Shown piece after piece: positions 35,649 to 45,425 of a DNA stretch of 64,000 bases. The notes under the pieces are model-generated. The model had not been told where the DNA came from. It did no database searches and saw only the letters and a program-made list of their open reading frames with translations. Both the position numbers and the translations under genes were made by a program. Source of the DNA: Lachnospiraceae bacterium (GTDB taxonomy: Bacteria; Bacillota; Clostridia; Lachnospirales; Lachnospiraceae). Where the stretch lies: contig JAFRRM010000033.1 in the NCBI GenBank assembly GCA_017428105.1, forward strand, positions 22,537-86,536, read 5' to 3'. Positions within the stretch are counted from its first letter, which is position 1. Every line of letters begins with the position of its first letter.

Positions 35649-36893
35649 CTATTGGTCCCGCGTTTCATGTTTCGTTTTGGAGTAGACGAAGCGCTGGCTC
35701 CCGTACAGGCTGTAATAGCCCGACAGGATGAAGGACATCGCCACCGTGATGGCAAAATAGGGCAGGCCGACACCGCGGAACATCTCCATGGCGATCAGCA
35801 GCGCCGCGATGGGGCAGTTCGTCGCGCCCGCGAACAGTGCGATCATTCCGCAGGCCGCGCCCAGGGACACCGGAAACCCGGTCAGGCTCCCGAACAGCGC
35901 GCCGAAGCAGGCGCCGATGCTCAGCGTGGGCACGATCTCGCCGCCCTTGAAGCCGCCGCCGATGGCCAGCGCCGTGAACGCCAGCTTCAGGATGAAGTGG
36001 TGCGCCTTCGTCTCCCCGGCCAGCGCCTTTTCGATCAGGCCCGCGCCGGCGCCCGTATATTCCCGGGTCCCGAGCAGCAGCGTCAGTCCCACGATCAGCG
36101 CGCCCACGAGGAAGGCCCGCAGATACGCATTCTTCAGGTATTTTTTCGACAGTTTCGCCGCCGCGTGGAAGCTCTGCACCAGCCCGATGGCCAGGAACGC
36201 GCACAGCAGTCCCAGCACCACGGACAGCCCTACGTTCGCGGGACTCAGGTCCGGTACGCCCGACAGCACGAACTCCTCCGGCGCCACCCCCATCAGCGTG
36301 GCGATCCCCGTCCCGAGAAATGCCGAGAAGATGCACGGGATCAGCGCGGAGTAATAGAACACGCCCACGCTGGCCACTTCGATGCAGAAAATAGCCGCCG
36401 CCACCGGCGTCCCGAACAGGGCCGCGAACAGCGCCGCCATCCCGCACATGACCGCCGTGTGCCGGTCCTTTTCATCCAGGCGGAACAGTTCGCCCAGCCG
36501 CGCGCCGAGCCAGCCGCCCAGCTGCAGGGCCGCACCTTCCCGGCCCACGGACGCGCCGCCCAGATGGGACAGCACGGTGGACACGAAGATCAGGAAACCG
36601 GTCGGCATCGAGACCTTCTCCTTTTCGGAGACGGCCGACAGGATCATGTTGGTGCCGCGGTTCTTCTCCTCTCCCGTCACGCGGTAGAGGAAGACGATGG
36701 CCGTCCCCAGGAACGGGAGCAGAAAGATCATCCAGCGGTTCTCCTGCTGCCAGGAAGCCGCCAGCCCGATAGCCCGCGCGAACAGCGCGCCCAGCACGCC
36801 GCCCACGCTGCCGCACACCAAAGCGATCCCGGTCCAGCGGACCAGGTAGAGCAGGCTTTCGGTGACCGGATGTCGCGGAATACGCATTTTCAT
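35649..36893 (-). CDS. ClC family chloride channel or Cl-/H+ (F-) antiporter
   Basis: 414 residues with ten or more membrane helices. ClC filter motifs: GREGAALQLGG (GxEGP-like, Ala for Pro), GGGFKGGEIVPTLSIGACFG (GxFxP-like) and a late ATNCPIAALLIAMEMF. The altered filter resembles prokaryotic ClC relatives outside the EriC group, so the selectivity (Cl- or F-) is open. Start ATG 36893. The promoter at 36900-36928 puts initiation at or next to this ATG, and no good ribosome site precedes it. An in-frame ATG lies two codons later. Confidence 0.88.
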   Translation of the reverse strand: MKMRIPRHPVTESLLYLVRWTGIALVCGSVGGVLGALFARAIGLAASWQQENRWMIFLLPFLGTAIVFLYRVTGEEKNRGTNMILSAVSEKEKVSMPTGFLIFVSTVLSHLGGASVGREGAALQLGGWLGARLGELFRLDEKDRHTAVMCGMAALFAALFGTPVAAAIFCIEVASVGVFYYSALIPCIFSAFLGTGIATLMGVAPEEFVLSGVPDLSPANVGLSVVLGLLCAFLAIGLVQSFHAAAKLSKKYLKNAYLRAFLVGALIVGLTLLLGTREYTGAGAGLIEKALAGETKAHHFILKLAFTALAIGGGFKGGEIVPTLSIGACFGALFGSLTGFPVSLGAACGMIALFAGATNCPIAALLIAMEMFRGVGLPYFAITVAMSFILSGYYSLYGSQRFVYSKTKHETRDQ

Positions 36894-36899
36894 ACTTCT

Positions 36900-36928
36900 G
36901 TTATAATGGAGAAAACGCCTTCGGTCAA
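36900..36928 (-). promoter_or_regulatory. Promoter of the ClC gene, probably leaderless transcript
   Basis: On the minus strand TTGACC (36923-36928), 17 bases, TATAAC (36900-36905). Only six bases separate the -10 box from ATG 36893, so the mRNA would start at the start codon. Confidence 0.6.
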
Positions 36929-37066
36929 TTGTTTGCGGGAGAAAAATTAATCGGAACAATTCCTTTTTTGCGGAAAGTGTACTATAATGAGCACAAAAAG
37001 CAAACGGGAGTTTTTCCCGCTTCAGACAGCGGCGGCCGTGCGGCCGAAGAACGGAGAACCTGTCCC

Positions 37067-38851
37067 ATGATCAAAAAACTCATACGCCAGATGCTGGCCG
37101 CCCAGATCTTATCCGCCCTTACCGTCTCCCTCTGTCTCCTGATCGACAACATCATGATCGGACAGTTCCTGGGCAACAAGGCCATCGCCGCCTACGGCCT
37201 GGCCAACCCCCTCCTGCTCCTGATCGGCGCCCTGGGCACCATGCTGTCCGCGGGCGCGCAGGTGACGTGTTCCCGCTCGCTGGGCCGGGGCCTGCAGGAG
37301 GAGACCAACAAAGGCTATTCCTCCGCGCTGGCGATCGGAGCGGCGATCTCGATCGTCTTCGTGACCGTGGTCCTGCTGCTGAACGACCCGCTGGCCCGGC
37401 TGCTGGGCGGGGGCCGGGATCCGGAGCTGTTCGCCAATACCCGGGATTATCTGATCGGATTCGTCATCGGCGCGCCGGCTTCGATGGGCGCGCTGATCCT
37501 GGTGCCGTTCCTGCAGATGGCCGGCAAGAGCAATCTGCTGATCGCCGCCGTCCTGGGCATGACCGTGTCGGACGTGGCCTTCGACCTGCTGAACGTGCTG
37601 GTCTTCCACGGCGGGATGTTCGGCATGGGCCTGGCTTCCTCGCTGAGCTACTACGTGGCCGTGGTGGTCGGCAGCACCTATTTCCTCTCTAAAAAATGCG
37701 TTTTCCGGTTTTCACGGCAGGGGATCGGCAAGGCAAAGATCCGGGAGATCCTTGTCGGCGGCGTGCCATCCCTCTTCTCCATGGCGGCTTCCGTGATCCT
37801 TGTCTACGTGATGAACCAGCTAATCCTCCGCAGCAACACGGGCAGCGCCGGCGTGACCGCCTTCACGGTCATCTCGACGCTGGGCGGCGCCTCCAACTGC
37901 ATTTCCACCGGCATGAACGGCGTCGCGCTGACGCTGACGGGCATTCTGTACAACGAGGAGGACCGGAACGGTCTGAAGCATCTGCTCACCTATCTGCTGA
38001 AGATCTCGGCATTCCTGGGCATCGCCGTCGGGATCCTGCTGTTCGCCTTCGCGCCGCTGCTGGCCGGCCTCTTCATCAAAACCGCGGGGCCGACGAAGGA
38101 CCTGGCCGTATACGGCCTACGGATCTACGCGCCCGGCCTGGCGTTCTGCTGCATGATCTGCGCGCTGAAGGGCATTTACCAGGGCACGAACCGGCCGGGG
38201 CTGACCGAGATCGTCTGTCTGGGCGAAGGCGCCGTGATGCCGATCCTGGCCGCCGTCGTGATGCAGTGGATCCAGGGCACGAGAGGCCTGTGGCTGTATT
38301 TTTCCGGCGGCGAGACCCTGATGATCCTGTTCATCCTGGCCGTCGTGGCGGTCATGACGAAGCGGAACCCGCTCAGGTCGGAGAACATCCTGCTCCTGCG
38401 GCCCGATTTCGGCGTCACGGAAGAAAACATGATGGAGATGGACGTCCGCACCATGGACGACGTGATCACCGCTTCCGTCGCCTCCGGGAAGTTCTGCCGG
38501 GAGCACGGCCAGCCGGTGCGGGTCTCCAACCATGTCGCCCTCTGTGTGGAAGAGATCGCCCGCAACGTGGTGCAGCACGGCTTTCAGGACGGGAAATACC
38601 ACTCCCTCTCCATCCGCCTGCAGCATAAGGACGGCCGCTGGATCCTGCGCTTCCGCGACAACGGCACGTCTTTCGACCCCGTCAGTTACGTCCCCGCCTC
38701 GGACGATCCCGCTTCCGGCATGGGCATCAGACTGGTGATGCGCATGGCGGACGAAGTGCGCTACACCTACTCCATGAGCCTGAACAACCTGACGGTGATC
38801 TTCCGCGAACAGCCGGAGAAAAGAACGGACGCAGCGCCGAAGACCGCCTGA
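37067..38851 (+). CDS. MATE-type transporter fused to anti-sigma-type ATPase domain
   Basis: 594 residues. Residues 1-440 are a MATE family transporter (about twelve membrane helices; LIDNIMIGQFLG, NMA-like LQMAGKSNLL). Residues about 484-585 form a GHKL ATPase of the RsbW/SpoIIAB type: N box EEIARNVVQHG (Asn500), G1 box RFRDNGTSFDP (Asp531), G2 box ASGMGIRLV. Start ATG 37067 has GGAGA nine bases upstream; a TATAAT lies at 36983-36988. RsbW-like kinases phosphorylate STAS proteins; one such STAS gene is at 52118-52417. The fusion suggests transport gated by, or sensed through, such a switch. Function unproven. Confidence 0.88.
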   Translation: MIKKLIRQMLAAQILSALTVSLCLLIDNIMIGQFLGNKAIAAYGLANPLLLLIGALGTMLSAGAQVTCSRSLGRGLQEETNKGYSSALAIGAAISIVFVTVVLLLNDPLARLLGGGRDPELFANTRDYLIGFVIGAPASMGALILVPFLQMAGKSNLLIAAVLGMTVSDVAFDLLNVLVFHGGMFGMGLASSLSYYVAVVVGSTYFLSKKCVFRFSRQGIGKAKIREILVGGVPSLFSMAASVILVYVMNQLILRSNTGSAGVTAFTVISTLGGASNCISTGMNGVALTLTGILYNEEDRNGLKHLLTYLLKISAFLGIAVGILLFAFAPLLAGLFIKTAGPTKDLAVYGLRIYAPGLAFCCMICALKGIYQGTNRPGLTEIVCLGEGAVMPILAAVVMQWIQGTRGLWLYFSGGETLMILFILAVVAVMTKRNPLRSENILLLRPDFGVTEENMMEMDVRTMDDVITASVASGKFCREHGQPVRVSNHVALCVEEIARNVVQHGFQDGKYHSLSIRLQHKDGRWILRFRDNGTSFDPVSYVPASDDPASGMGIRLVMRMADEVRYTYSMSLNNLTVIFREQPEKRTDAAPKTA

Positions 38852-38860
38852 AAAACAATA

Positions 38861-38894
38861 AATAAAAAAGCCCGGCTGCCCGGGCTTTTTTATT
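38861..38894. terminator. Bidirectional terminator between converging genes
   Basis: 15-bp perfect stem (38861-38875 with 38880-38894) ending in A and T tracts, between the MATE-ATPase gene and the lipase-like gene. Confidence 0.9.
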
Positions 38895-38928
38895 TTGATT
38901 CGAACGATCTGCCGGAAGGCCGGGCGGT

Positions 38929-40077
38929 TCACTCTCCGCCTTTTTTGCTGTCTCCGCCCTTCCTTCCGGGCAGATTCGCCGCCGTCACCGACGCCACGGA
39001 CGCCACCGCGTTGCGGCCGCCCGCCTGCAGGAGCCGGCCCAGCAGGGACAGCATTTCCTTCCGCTTGTCCCTCGGAAGGCCGCGCAGGGAGTCGAATACC
39101 GCGTCCGCGCTCTTCATTTTGCGGCTGAAGACACCTTTGAGGCTTTCCTCGCCGGTGGATTCCAGCAGGCCGAAGAACGTGTCGAACAGGGAGCGGCGCT
39201 CTTCGTCGGCCATCTCCTCCAGCCAGCTGTCGAAGGTCTTCTCCATGACGCGGGAGACCTCGTTGAGTTCGCCCCGCTCAAAGCGGTTGCGCACCACCTG
39301 CCAGGTGAAACCGTCGTGCTGGACCAGGCCGGAGGCGCTGCTTTTGACCACCACGGGTTCGGAGCGGTCCCCCATCAGCACGCCGAAGAAGGAAGACTCC
39401 GGAAGGACGTGGCGGATCCGGGACAGGATGCGGGTGTAGCCGTCCGACCGTAGGAACTCGTCGCGGAAGCCCGGGCCGTCATACGAATAGATCACGGAGA
39501 TCCTGTCCTGGATGGCCCGCTCGCAGAAGGAGGAAGCGTAGACCGCGAAATGACCGCCTTTGGAATGGCCGCCCACCCGGATCTTCCCGGAGAAATCCCG
39601 GCCTTCGCGCTCCAGATAGCCCGCCGCCCGCTTCTGGCCGGCGGTGGTCTCCAGATAGCTGAAGGAGAAGTCCTCCTTCCACCCCGTCAGGGTGCTGTCC
39701 GTGCCGCGGAAGGCCACGAACAGGCTGCCGTCCTCCAGCCGGAAGGTGACGGCGGACAGCTGCTCCGTGTTCTCCTTGTCCACGATGTTGATGTAATCTT
39801 CCAGGACCGTGCCGCGGAAGCGCGCCCCGGCGGCCATTTCCTCCATCAGCAGCGGCGCGGGAGCCGTAAAGCCGGATGCCGCTTCCACCGTTTCCCGGGG
39901 AAAGCGCTCAAAAAAGACCCGGGCCGCTTCCGGCAGGGAGATCTCGCCCGCCGCGGGGACGATGGCGCCGAAATTCGTATAGGCCAGCAGCGAAAGGGCC
40001 AGGCCGTCCACCTCGTTGAACGGGTCGGCGGAAAAAGGCACGTCGCCGCGCCAGGTCAGATAATCGAATATGTTCAT
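38929..40077 (-). CDS. Mbeg1-like (DUF2974) alpha/beta-hydrolase, lipase class 3-like
   Basis: 382 residues without a signal peptide. The start MNIFDYLTWRGDVPFS and FNEVDGLALSLLAYTNF are typical of Mbeg1-like proteins. A lipase-class-3 core has VAFRGTDSTLTGWKEDF and the nucleophile elbow GGHSKGGHFAVYA. Likely a serine hydrolase of lipids or esters; substrate unknown. Its ATG overlaps the pdp stop (ATGA), so it is coupled to the nucleoside operon, though no metabolic link is obvious. Confidence 0.87.
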   Translation of the reverse strand: MNIFDYLTWRGDVPFSADPFNEVDGLALSLLAYTNFGAIVPAAGEISLPEAARVFFERFPRETVEAASGFTAPAPLLMEEMAAGARFRGTVLEDYINIVDKENTEQLSAVTFRLEDGSLFVAFRGTDSTLTGWKEDFSFSYLETTAGQKRAAGYLEREGRDFSGKIRVGGHSKGGHFAVYASSFCERAIQDRISVIYSYDGPGFRDEFLRSDGYTRILSRIRHVLPESSFFGVLMGDRSEPVVVKSSASGLVQHDGFTWQVVRNRFERGELNEVSRVMEKTFDSWLEEMADEERRSLFDTFFGLLESTGEESLKGVFSRKMKSADAVFDSLRGLPRDKRKEMLSLLGRLLQAGGRNAVASVASVTAANLPGRKGGDSKKGGE

Positions 40078-41375
40078 CGGATGATCCTGTGTACCAGCGG
40101 CGGTTTCTGCACCGGGTCGGGGCTGAAGGTCAGGGCCTGCTTGTACAGGCGGACGGCCTCGTAGAGCGTCTCTTCGCGTTCGGTGTAGACGACGGCCAGA
40201 ACGTCGCCCTTCTGCACGTGATCCCCCAGTTTTTTACGGATCCGGATGCCCGCCGCCATGTCGATGACGTCGGTCTTGGTCTTGCGGCCAGCGCCCAGCT
40301 GGCACGCCACGCGGCCGATGGCTTCCGTATCCATCGCGGCGATGTACGCGTCTTCCTTCGCGATGATCTCCCGGGAATACCCCGCCTGCGGGAAGCGGTC
40401 CGGCTCCCGGACATAGCGCTCGTCGCCGCTCTGGGCTGCCACCCACTGCTTCATTTTCTTATAGGCAGCGCCGCTGGCCAGCGTTTCCTCCGCCAGTTTC
40501 CGCCCCTCTTCCGGCGTCATCTGCAGCGACAGGGACAGCATTTCGCCCGCGAGAGCCAGGCAGACCTCCTTCAGGTCTTCTATGTCCTCTCCCTGCAGCA
40601 CCGCCAGCGCTTCCTGCACTTCCATGGCGTTGCCGATGGCATAGCCCAGCGGTTCGCTCATGTCCGTGATCAGGGCAGCCATGTTCCGGCCGCAGGCCCG
40701 GCCGATGGTCACCATCTTCTCCGCCAGCTCCACGGCATCCGGCACCGTCTTCATGAAGGCGCCGCTGCCCACCGTCACGTCCAGGACGATGGAATGGGCT
40801 CCGGCCGCCAGCTTTTTGGACATGATGCTGGACACGATCAGAGGGATGGAATCCACCGTCCCCGTCACGTCCCGCAGCGCATAGAGTTTCTTGTCCGCCG
40901 GCGCCAGCTCGCCGCTCTGGCCGATCACACACACGCCTACTTCCCGGGTGATGCGCCGGAAATCCTCTTCCGGCAGTTCCGTCCGGTACCCGGGGATGGA
41001 CTCCAGCTTGTCCACGGTCCCGCCCGTGTGGCCCAGGCCGCGCCCGGACATCTTGGCCACCTTGGCGCCGCAGGCGGCCACCAGCGGGGCCAGGATCAGG
41101 GTCGTCTTGTCGCCCACACCGCCGGTGGAATGCTTGTCCACGGACAGCGTCCCGAACTCGGACAGGTCGATCATGTCGCCGGAATGGGCCATTTCATCGG
41201 TCAGGTCCGCGATCTCCGGATCGCTCATGCCTTTGAACAGGATGGCCATGCACAGGGCACTGAGCTGGTAGTCCGGGATCGAACCGTCGGTCACGCCGCG
41301 CACCAGGAAGGACAGTTCTCTCCGGGTCAGCGGCTCGCCGTTTTTCTTCTTCTGGATCAAGTCGGTCATCAACAT
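40074..41375 (-). CDS. pdp: Pyrimidine-nucleoside phosphorylase
   Basis: 433 residues. The thymidine/pyrimidine phosphorylase signature is complete (SGRGLGHTGGTVDKLESIPG), with KHSTGGVGDKTTL (phosphate site) and the C-terminal alpha/beta domain. It splits uridine, thymidine and deoxyuridine with phosphate. ATG 41375 has AGGAGGA seven bases upstream; the ATG at 41369 is less well spaced. It follows cdd and deoC, forming a pyrimidine nucleoside breakdown set. Confidence 0.96.
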   Translation of the reverse strand: MLMTDLIQKKKNGEPLTRRELSFLVRGVTDGSIPDYQLSALCMAILFKGMSDPEIADLTDEMAHSGDMIDLSEFGTLSVDKHSTGGVGDKTTLILAPLVAACGAKVAKMSGRGLGHTGGTVDKLESIPGYRTELPEEDFRRITREVGVCVIGQSGELAPADKKLYALRDVTGTVDSIPLIVSSIMSKKLAAGAHSIVLDVTVGSGAFMKTVPDAVELAEKMVTIGRACGRNMAALITDMSEPLGYAIGNAMEVQEALAVLQGEDIEDLKEVCLALAGEMLSLSLQMTPEEGRKLAEETLASGAAYKKMKQWVAAQSGDERYVREPDRFPQAGYSREIIAKEDAYIAAMDTEAIGRVACQLGAGRKTKTDVIDMAAGIRIRKKLGDHVQKGDVLAVVYTEREETLYEAVRLYKQALTFSPDPVQKPPLVHRIIR

Positions 41376-41414
41376 CGTTTTGTCCTCCTGTTTCCGGATG
41401 GGCCGTGCCCCGCG

Positions 41415-41822
41415 TCAATACTCGTTCAGATCGAACCGGAACGGCAGGATCTCGCGGAAGGGATAAGCTTTGACGCCAAGCTCTTCATCATACATGATGA
41501 CAAGAAAGTCGTCGTCCACGAATTCGCTCAGGACCTGGCGGCAGATGCCGCAGGGGGCGCAGAGTTTGTCCGGGACTTTGCCTTCCGGGGCACCGCAGAC
41601 GGCGATGGCGGTAAAGCGGCGCTCGCCTTCGCTCACGGCTTTGAAGACGGCGGTGCGTTCGGCGCAGTTGGTGGGGCCGAAGGCGCCGTTTTCCACGTTG
41701 CAGCCCAGGTAGATGCGGCCGCTCTCTCCCACCAGCGCGGCGCCGGTGGCGAAGCGGGAGTAGGGGCAGTAGGCGTTTTCCCGGGCTTTCAGGGACAGGG
41801 CGTAGAGTTCATGGTGATCCAT
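41415..41822 (-). CDS. cdd: Cytidine deaminase
   Basis: 135 residues, homotetrameric type. Zinc site CAERTAVFKA (proton-shuttle Glu) and PCGICRQV, with NVENGAFG substrate loop. It converts (deoxy)cytidine to (deoxy)uridine, the substrate for pdp. ATG 41822 was chosen because GAGG lies six bases upstream; an ATG at 41834 has none. Confidence 0.95.
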   Translation of the reverse strand: MDHHELYALSLKARENAYCPYSRFATGAALVGESGRIYLGCNVENGAFGPTNCAERTAVFKAVSEGERRFTAIAVCGAPEGKVPDKLCAPCGICRQVLSEFVDDDFLVIMYDEELGVKAYPFREILPFRFDLNEY

Positions 41823-41896
41823 AATCGACCTCATTTCAGGGCGGACCGGGAGGTCCGCCCCAGCAGTTTGTACGGAGACATTCCCCGTGGAAATCG

Positions 41897-42556
41897 TTAT
41901 TGTTCCTTCGCGATCTTCACCAGGCGGCTGGTGCCCAGACGGGTGGCGCCGAGTTTGATGAAGTCTTCTGCGTCCTTCAGGGAGGCGATGCCGCCGGAGG
42001 CCTTGATCTGCAGGCCGGAGCCGACGTGTTCCGCGAACAGGGCCACGTCCTCGCGGGTGGCGCCGCCGGTGGAAAAGCCGGTGGAGGTCTTGATGAAGTC
42101 CGCGCCGGCGTCGGTCACGACGCGGCAGAGTTCCACCTTCTCCTCTTTCGTCAGCAGGCAGGTCTCCACGATGACCTTCAGGATGCGGCCGCGGCAGGCT
42201 TCGCGCACGGCTTCGATCTCCCGCTGCACGTCGCGGTAGCGGCCTTCCTTCACCCAGCCGATGTTGATGACCATGTCGATCTCATCCGCGCCGTTCGCGA
42301 CGGCGTCCGTGGTCTCGAAGACCTTCACGGCGGTGGTGTTGTAGCCGTTCGGGAAGCCGATGACAGTGCAGATCGCCAGATCGCTGCCCACCAGTTCGCG
42401 CGCCTGGCGCACGAAGGAAGGGGGGATGCAGACCGAGGCGGTCTGATACCTGATGCCGTCGTTGCAGATCTCTTTGATCTGCTCCCAGGTGCTCTCCTGC
42501 TTGAGCAGGGTGTGGTCGCAGTAACCCAGGATCTCCTGTAAACTGATCTCGCTCAT
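41897..42556 (-). CDS. deoC: Deoxyribose-phosphate aldolase
   Basis: 219 residues. The class I aldolase lysine lies in [19 protein letters not shown] at the start and [10 protein letters not shown] are typical. It splits deoxyribose 5-phosphate to glyceraldehyde 3-phosphate and acetaldehyde, the final step of deoxynucleoside breakdown. An AAAGGA site precedes ATG 42556, 19 bases after the dnaG stop. Confidence 0.96.
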   Translation of the reverse strand: MSEISLQEILGYCDHTLLKQESTWEQIKEICNDGIRYQTASVCIPPSFVRQARELVGSDLAICTVIGFPNGYNTTAVKVFETTDAVANGADEIDMVINIGWVKEGRYRDVQREIEAVREACRGRILKVIVETCLLTKEEKVELCRVVTDAGADFIKTSTGFSTGGATREDVALFAEHVGSGLQIKASGGIASLKDAEDFIKLGATRLGTSRLVKIAKEQ

Positions 42557-42575
42557 GTTTGGTCCTTTCCGCGGC

Positions 42576-44363
42576 CTACAGGTCCGCTTCCAAAATTCTA
42601 ATTTTATTCAGCTGCGCCAGGTCCTGCGTGATCTTTTTCGCGGCCCCGGCGTCGGGATTATTCTTCAGGGCTTTGCGGAGCGACTCCCTGCGCAGGCGCT
42701 GCAGATTGCCGGTCAGGATATGGGCCCGTTCCGCCGCGTCCCGGTCCGGATCCAGGGCCTTGCTGAAGACCGCTGCGATCTGGCGCGCCGCCTCCTCATT
42801 TTCCGGATATTCGCTGAGAAGCGCGGCCGGCGTCACCGGGCCCTGTGTTTTCAGGCGCAGGATGTGAGCCAGCAGCTCCTCCTGCAGTTCCGAAGGCATG
42901 TCCTCCGGCCGCAGCAGTTTGGCCACGCACTCCGGGGAGGCAGCGCTTTCCGCCGCCCACCAGAGGAGCAGCTGGGCGCCAACGGTCAGGCCGTTCGAGC
43001 CCTTGCCGGCGCGGCTTAAGGAATCGCGGACCAGGTCCTCGGCCTCCGGGACTTCGATCTCCGTGCTGTAACGGCGGTTGCCCAGCCCGGAGACCAGGTT
43101 CCGCAGCGGCTCCGCCGGGATCTGGTGGCGCGCGCAGACGGCGGAGAGATAGTTTTCCCGCTCGATGCCGTCCGTGAAGGAGGTGAGTTCCTCCGCGACG
43201 CGGCGGTGGAACGAGGTGCGCTCTGCAGGGTTGTTCATGTCGAACTGGCTGCGCCAGACGTCGGACTGGAACAGGAAGCCGTTTAAGGCCTGCGCGATGC
43301 GTTCCTCGAACGCCGCGCCGCCCTCGTGGACGATGAATTCGTCCGGGTCCTTATACGGCGACAGCTTCACCACCCGGGCCTCCACACCGGCTTCGCGCAG
43401 CAGCGGGACGGCGCGCATGGCGGCTTTCACGCCCGCGCCGTCGCTGTCGTAGCAGAGCATGACGGGCTTGTCCAGGCGCTTTAAGAGCGGGGCGTGCTTT
43501 TCCGTGAGCGCGGTGCCCAGCGAGGCCACGGCGCAGTCAAAGCCGGCCTGATGCAGGGCGATCACGTCCATATAGCCTTCGCAGAGAAGCAGGTACGGCC
43601 GCTTGCTGCTGCGGGCGATGTTGAGACCGTACAGGTTGCGGCCCTTGTCAAAGACCGGCGTCTCCTGGGTGTTCAGGTATTTGGGCTCGCCGGGGCCCAT
43701 CAGGCGGGCGCCGAAGCCCAGGACGTGCTTGCGGGGATCGATGATGGGGAACATCACGCGGTCGCGGAAATAGTCGCGGCCGCCGCGGTCGTCCTTAAAG
43801 CGGACCAGGCCGGCGTCCCTCATCTCCTCGTCGCCGTAGCCTTTTCCCCTGAGATACCGGTACAGGCCGTCCCATTCCTTCCCCGCGTAGCCCAGGCCGA
43901 ACTGCTTCATGGTCTCGGGTCTCAGGCCGCGGCGCGTGAAATAGTCCAGTCCTTCGCGGCCTTCCGGGCTGCGGAGCCTGTAGTAATAATACAGGGCGGC
44001 CTCGCCGTTCATGGTCAGGAGGCGTTCCCGCCGCTCCTGCTGCTTCTTCTCCGCGCCGCTCATTTCCCGCTGCGGGAGCGTGACGCCGGCCTGGCGCGCC
44101 AGTTCGGTGACAGCCTCGGTGAAGCTCACGTTGTCGTAATTCTGGACGAAGGAGATCGCGTCGCCGCCCGCCTGGCAGCCGAAGCAGTAATACATCTGGC
44201 GGGCCGGAGATACGCTGAAAGAAGGGGTCTTCTCGCTGTGGAACGGGCAGCAGGCGAAATAGTTCGCGCCCTTGCGTTCCAGTTTGATACGGGACCCCAC
44301 GACTTTTACGATGTCGGTCTTGGACCGGATGTCGTCGATGATCTCCTTCGGATAGACAGGCAT
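42576..44363 (-). CDS. dnaG: DNA primase
   Basis: 595 residues, full length. The CHC2 zinc finger is Cys39-x2-His42 and Cys60-x2-Cys63. The RNA polymerase core has the [13 protein letters not shown] motif and the TOPRIM acid cluster (CYDSDGAG), then a C-terminal helicase-binding helical domain. It makes RNA primers at the replication fork. The usual neighbour rpoD is absent; instead dgt lies just upstream and deoC just downstream. Confidence 0.97.
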   Translation of the reverse strand: MPVYPKEIIDDIRSKTDIVKVVGSRIKLERKGANYFACCPFHSEKTPSFSVSPARQMYYCFGCQAGGDAISFVQNYDNVSFTEAVTELARQAGVTLPQREMSGAEKKQQERRERLLTMNGEAALYYYYRLRSPEGREGLDYFTRRGLRPETMKQFGLGYAGKEWDGLYRYLRGKGYGDEEMRDAGLVRFKDDRGGRDYFRDRVMFPIIDPRKHVLGFGARLMGPGEPKYLNTQETPVFDKGRNLYGLNIARSSKRPYLLLCEGYMDVIALHQAGFDCAVASLGTALTEKHAPLLKRLDKPVMLCYDSDGAGVKAAMRAVPLLREAGVEARVVKLSPYKDPDEFIVHEGGAAFEERIAQALNGFLFQSDVWRSQFDMNNPAERTSFHRRVAEELTSFTDGIERENYLSAVCARHQIPAEPLRNLVSGLGNRRYSTEIEVPEAEDLVRDSLSRAGKGSNGLTVGAQLLLWWAAESAASPECVAKLLRPEDMPSELQEELLAHILRLKTQGPVTPAALLSEYPENEEAARQIAAVFSKALDPDRDAAERAHILTGNLQRLRRESLRKALKNNPDAGAAKKITQDLAQLNKIRILEADL

Positions 44364-44408
44364 GATCGTCCTCGGTTCACGGGCGGCCGGTGACCGCCCC
44401 GGCGGTTA

Positions 44409-45425
44409 TCAGTACTCCCAGGGTCTGGGGAGGAACAGTTCCTTGTACCGGTCCATGGCGTATTCGTCCGTCATGCCGGAAATGTAATCGCAGACCGCGC
44501 GGCTCCAGGATTCGCCGCGGATCCAGACGGCTTCCACGTATTCGCGCGGAAGTTCCGTGTCGTGTTCGATGTAGTATTCGTACAGGCTCTTGAGCAGCAG
44601 CTGCGCCTTGCCCTCTTCGGTCTTGGCGGCGCTGTTGATGTAGAGGTGGTTGAACATGAAGCTGCGCAGGCCGGCCACGGCGTCCTTGACGCGCGGGGCG
44701 ACGTCCACTTTGGGCTGGCCCAGACTGCAGTCGATGATGCCGTGCACCATCGTGTCCAGACGCTCGCGGACGGAATGGCCCAGCACCGCGGTATATTCGC
44801 GGGGGAGCATCTCCTCGCTGAGGATGCCGGCGCGCATGGCGTCGTCGATGTCGTGGCTGATGTAGGCGATCTTGTCGCAGAGCTGCACGACCTTGCCCTC
44901 GAGGGTCATCGGCGTGCCGTCCACGCGGTGGTGATAGATGCCGTCGCGCACTTCCTTCGTCAGGTTCAGGCCGCGGCCGTCCTTCTCCAGGAGCTCCACG
45001 ACGCGCAGGCCCTGGTCATAGTGCGAAAAGCCTTCCGGGCAGAGGGCATTCAGGGCGCGCTCGCCCGCATGGCCGAAGGGGGTGTGGCCCAGGTCGTGCG
45101 CCAGCGCGATGGCCTCGGTCAGGTCCTCGTTGAGCCGCAGCGCCCGCGCCACGGTGCGGGAGATCTGCTGGACCTCCAGCGTATGGGTCAGACGGGTGCG
45201 GTAATGTGCCCCGGCCGGGGCCAGGAACACCTGGGTCTTGTTCTTCAGCCGGCGGAAGGCTTTGCTGTGCAGGACGCGGTCGCGGTCCCGCTGGTAGCAG
45301 GTCCGGATCGGGCAGGGCTCGTCCGGAAAGTCGCGGCCGAGGCTGTTCGCGCTCAGCGCCGCGTAGGGGCTGAGCGTCTGGCGCTCCAGCGCTTCTGTCT
45401 GTTCCCGTATCGTCATCCGGTTCAT
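44409..45425 (-). CDS. dgt: Deoxyguanosine triphosphate triphosphohydrolase (HD domain)
   Basis: 338 residues. HD phosphohydrolase residues are RLTHTLEVQQISRTVAR and ALAHDLGHTPFGHAGE (H...HD...), with the family start FPDEPCPIRTCYQRDRDRVL. It hydrolyses dGTP or other dNTPs to nucleoside and triphosphate, limiting dNTP pools. It lies directly before dnaG. The start ATG overlaps the upstream hydrolase stop (ATGA). Confidence 0.93.
   Translation of the reverse strand: MNRMTIREQTEALERQTLSPYAALSANSLGRDFPDEPCPIRTCYQRDRDRVLHSKAFRRLKNKTQVFLAPAGAHYRTRLTHTLEVQQISRTVARALRLNEDLTEAIALAHDLGHTPFGHAGERALNALCPEGFSHYDQGLRVVELLEKDGRGLNLTKEVRDGIYHHRVDGTPMTLEGKVVQLCDKIAYISHDIDDAMRAGILSEEMLPREYTAVLGHSVRERLDTMVHGIIDCSLGQPKVDVAPRVKDAVAGLRSFMFNHLYINSAAKTEEGKAQLLLKSLYEYYIEHDTELPREYVEAVWIRGESWSRAVCDYISGMTDEYAMDRYKELFLPRPWEY

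Noticed and set aside
33717..36950. Long plus-strand frame opposite pullulanase and ClC
   Set aside because: Antisense shadow of two well supported genes with no start signals or domain.
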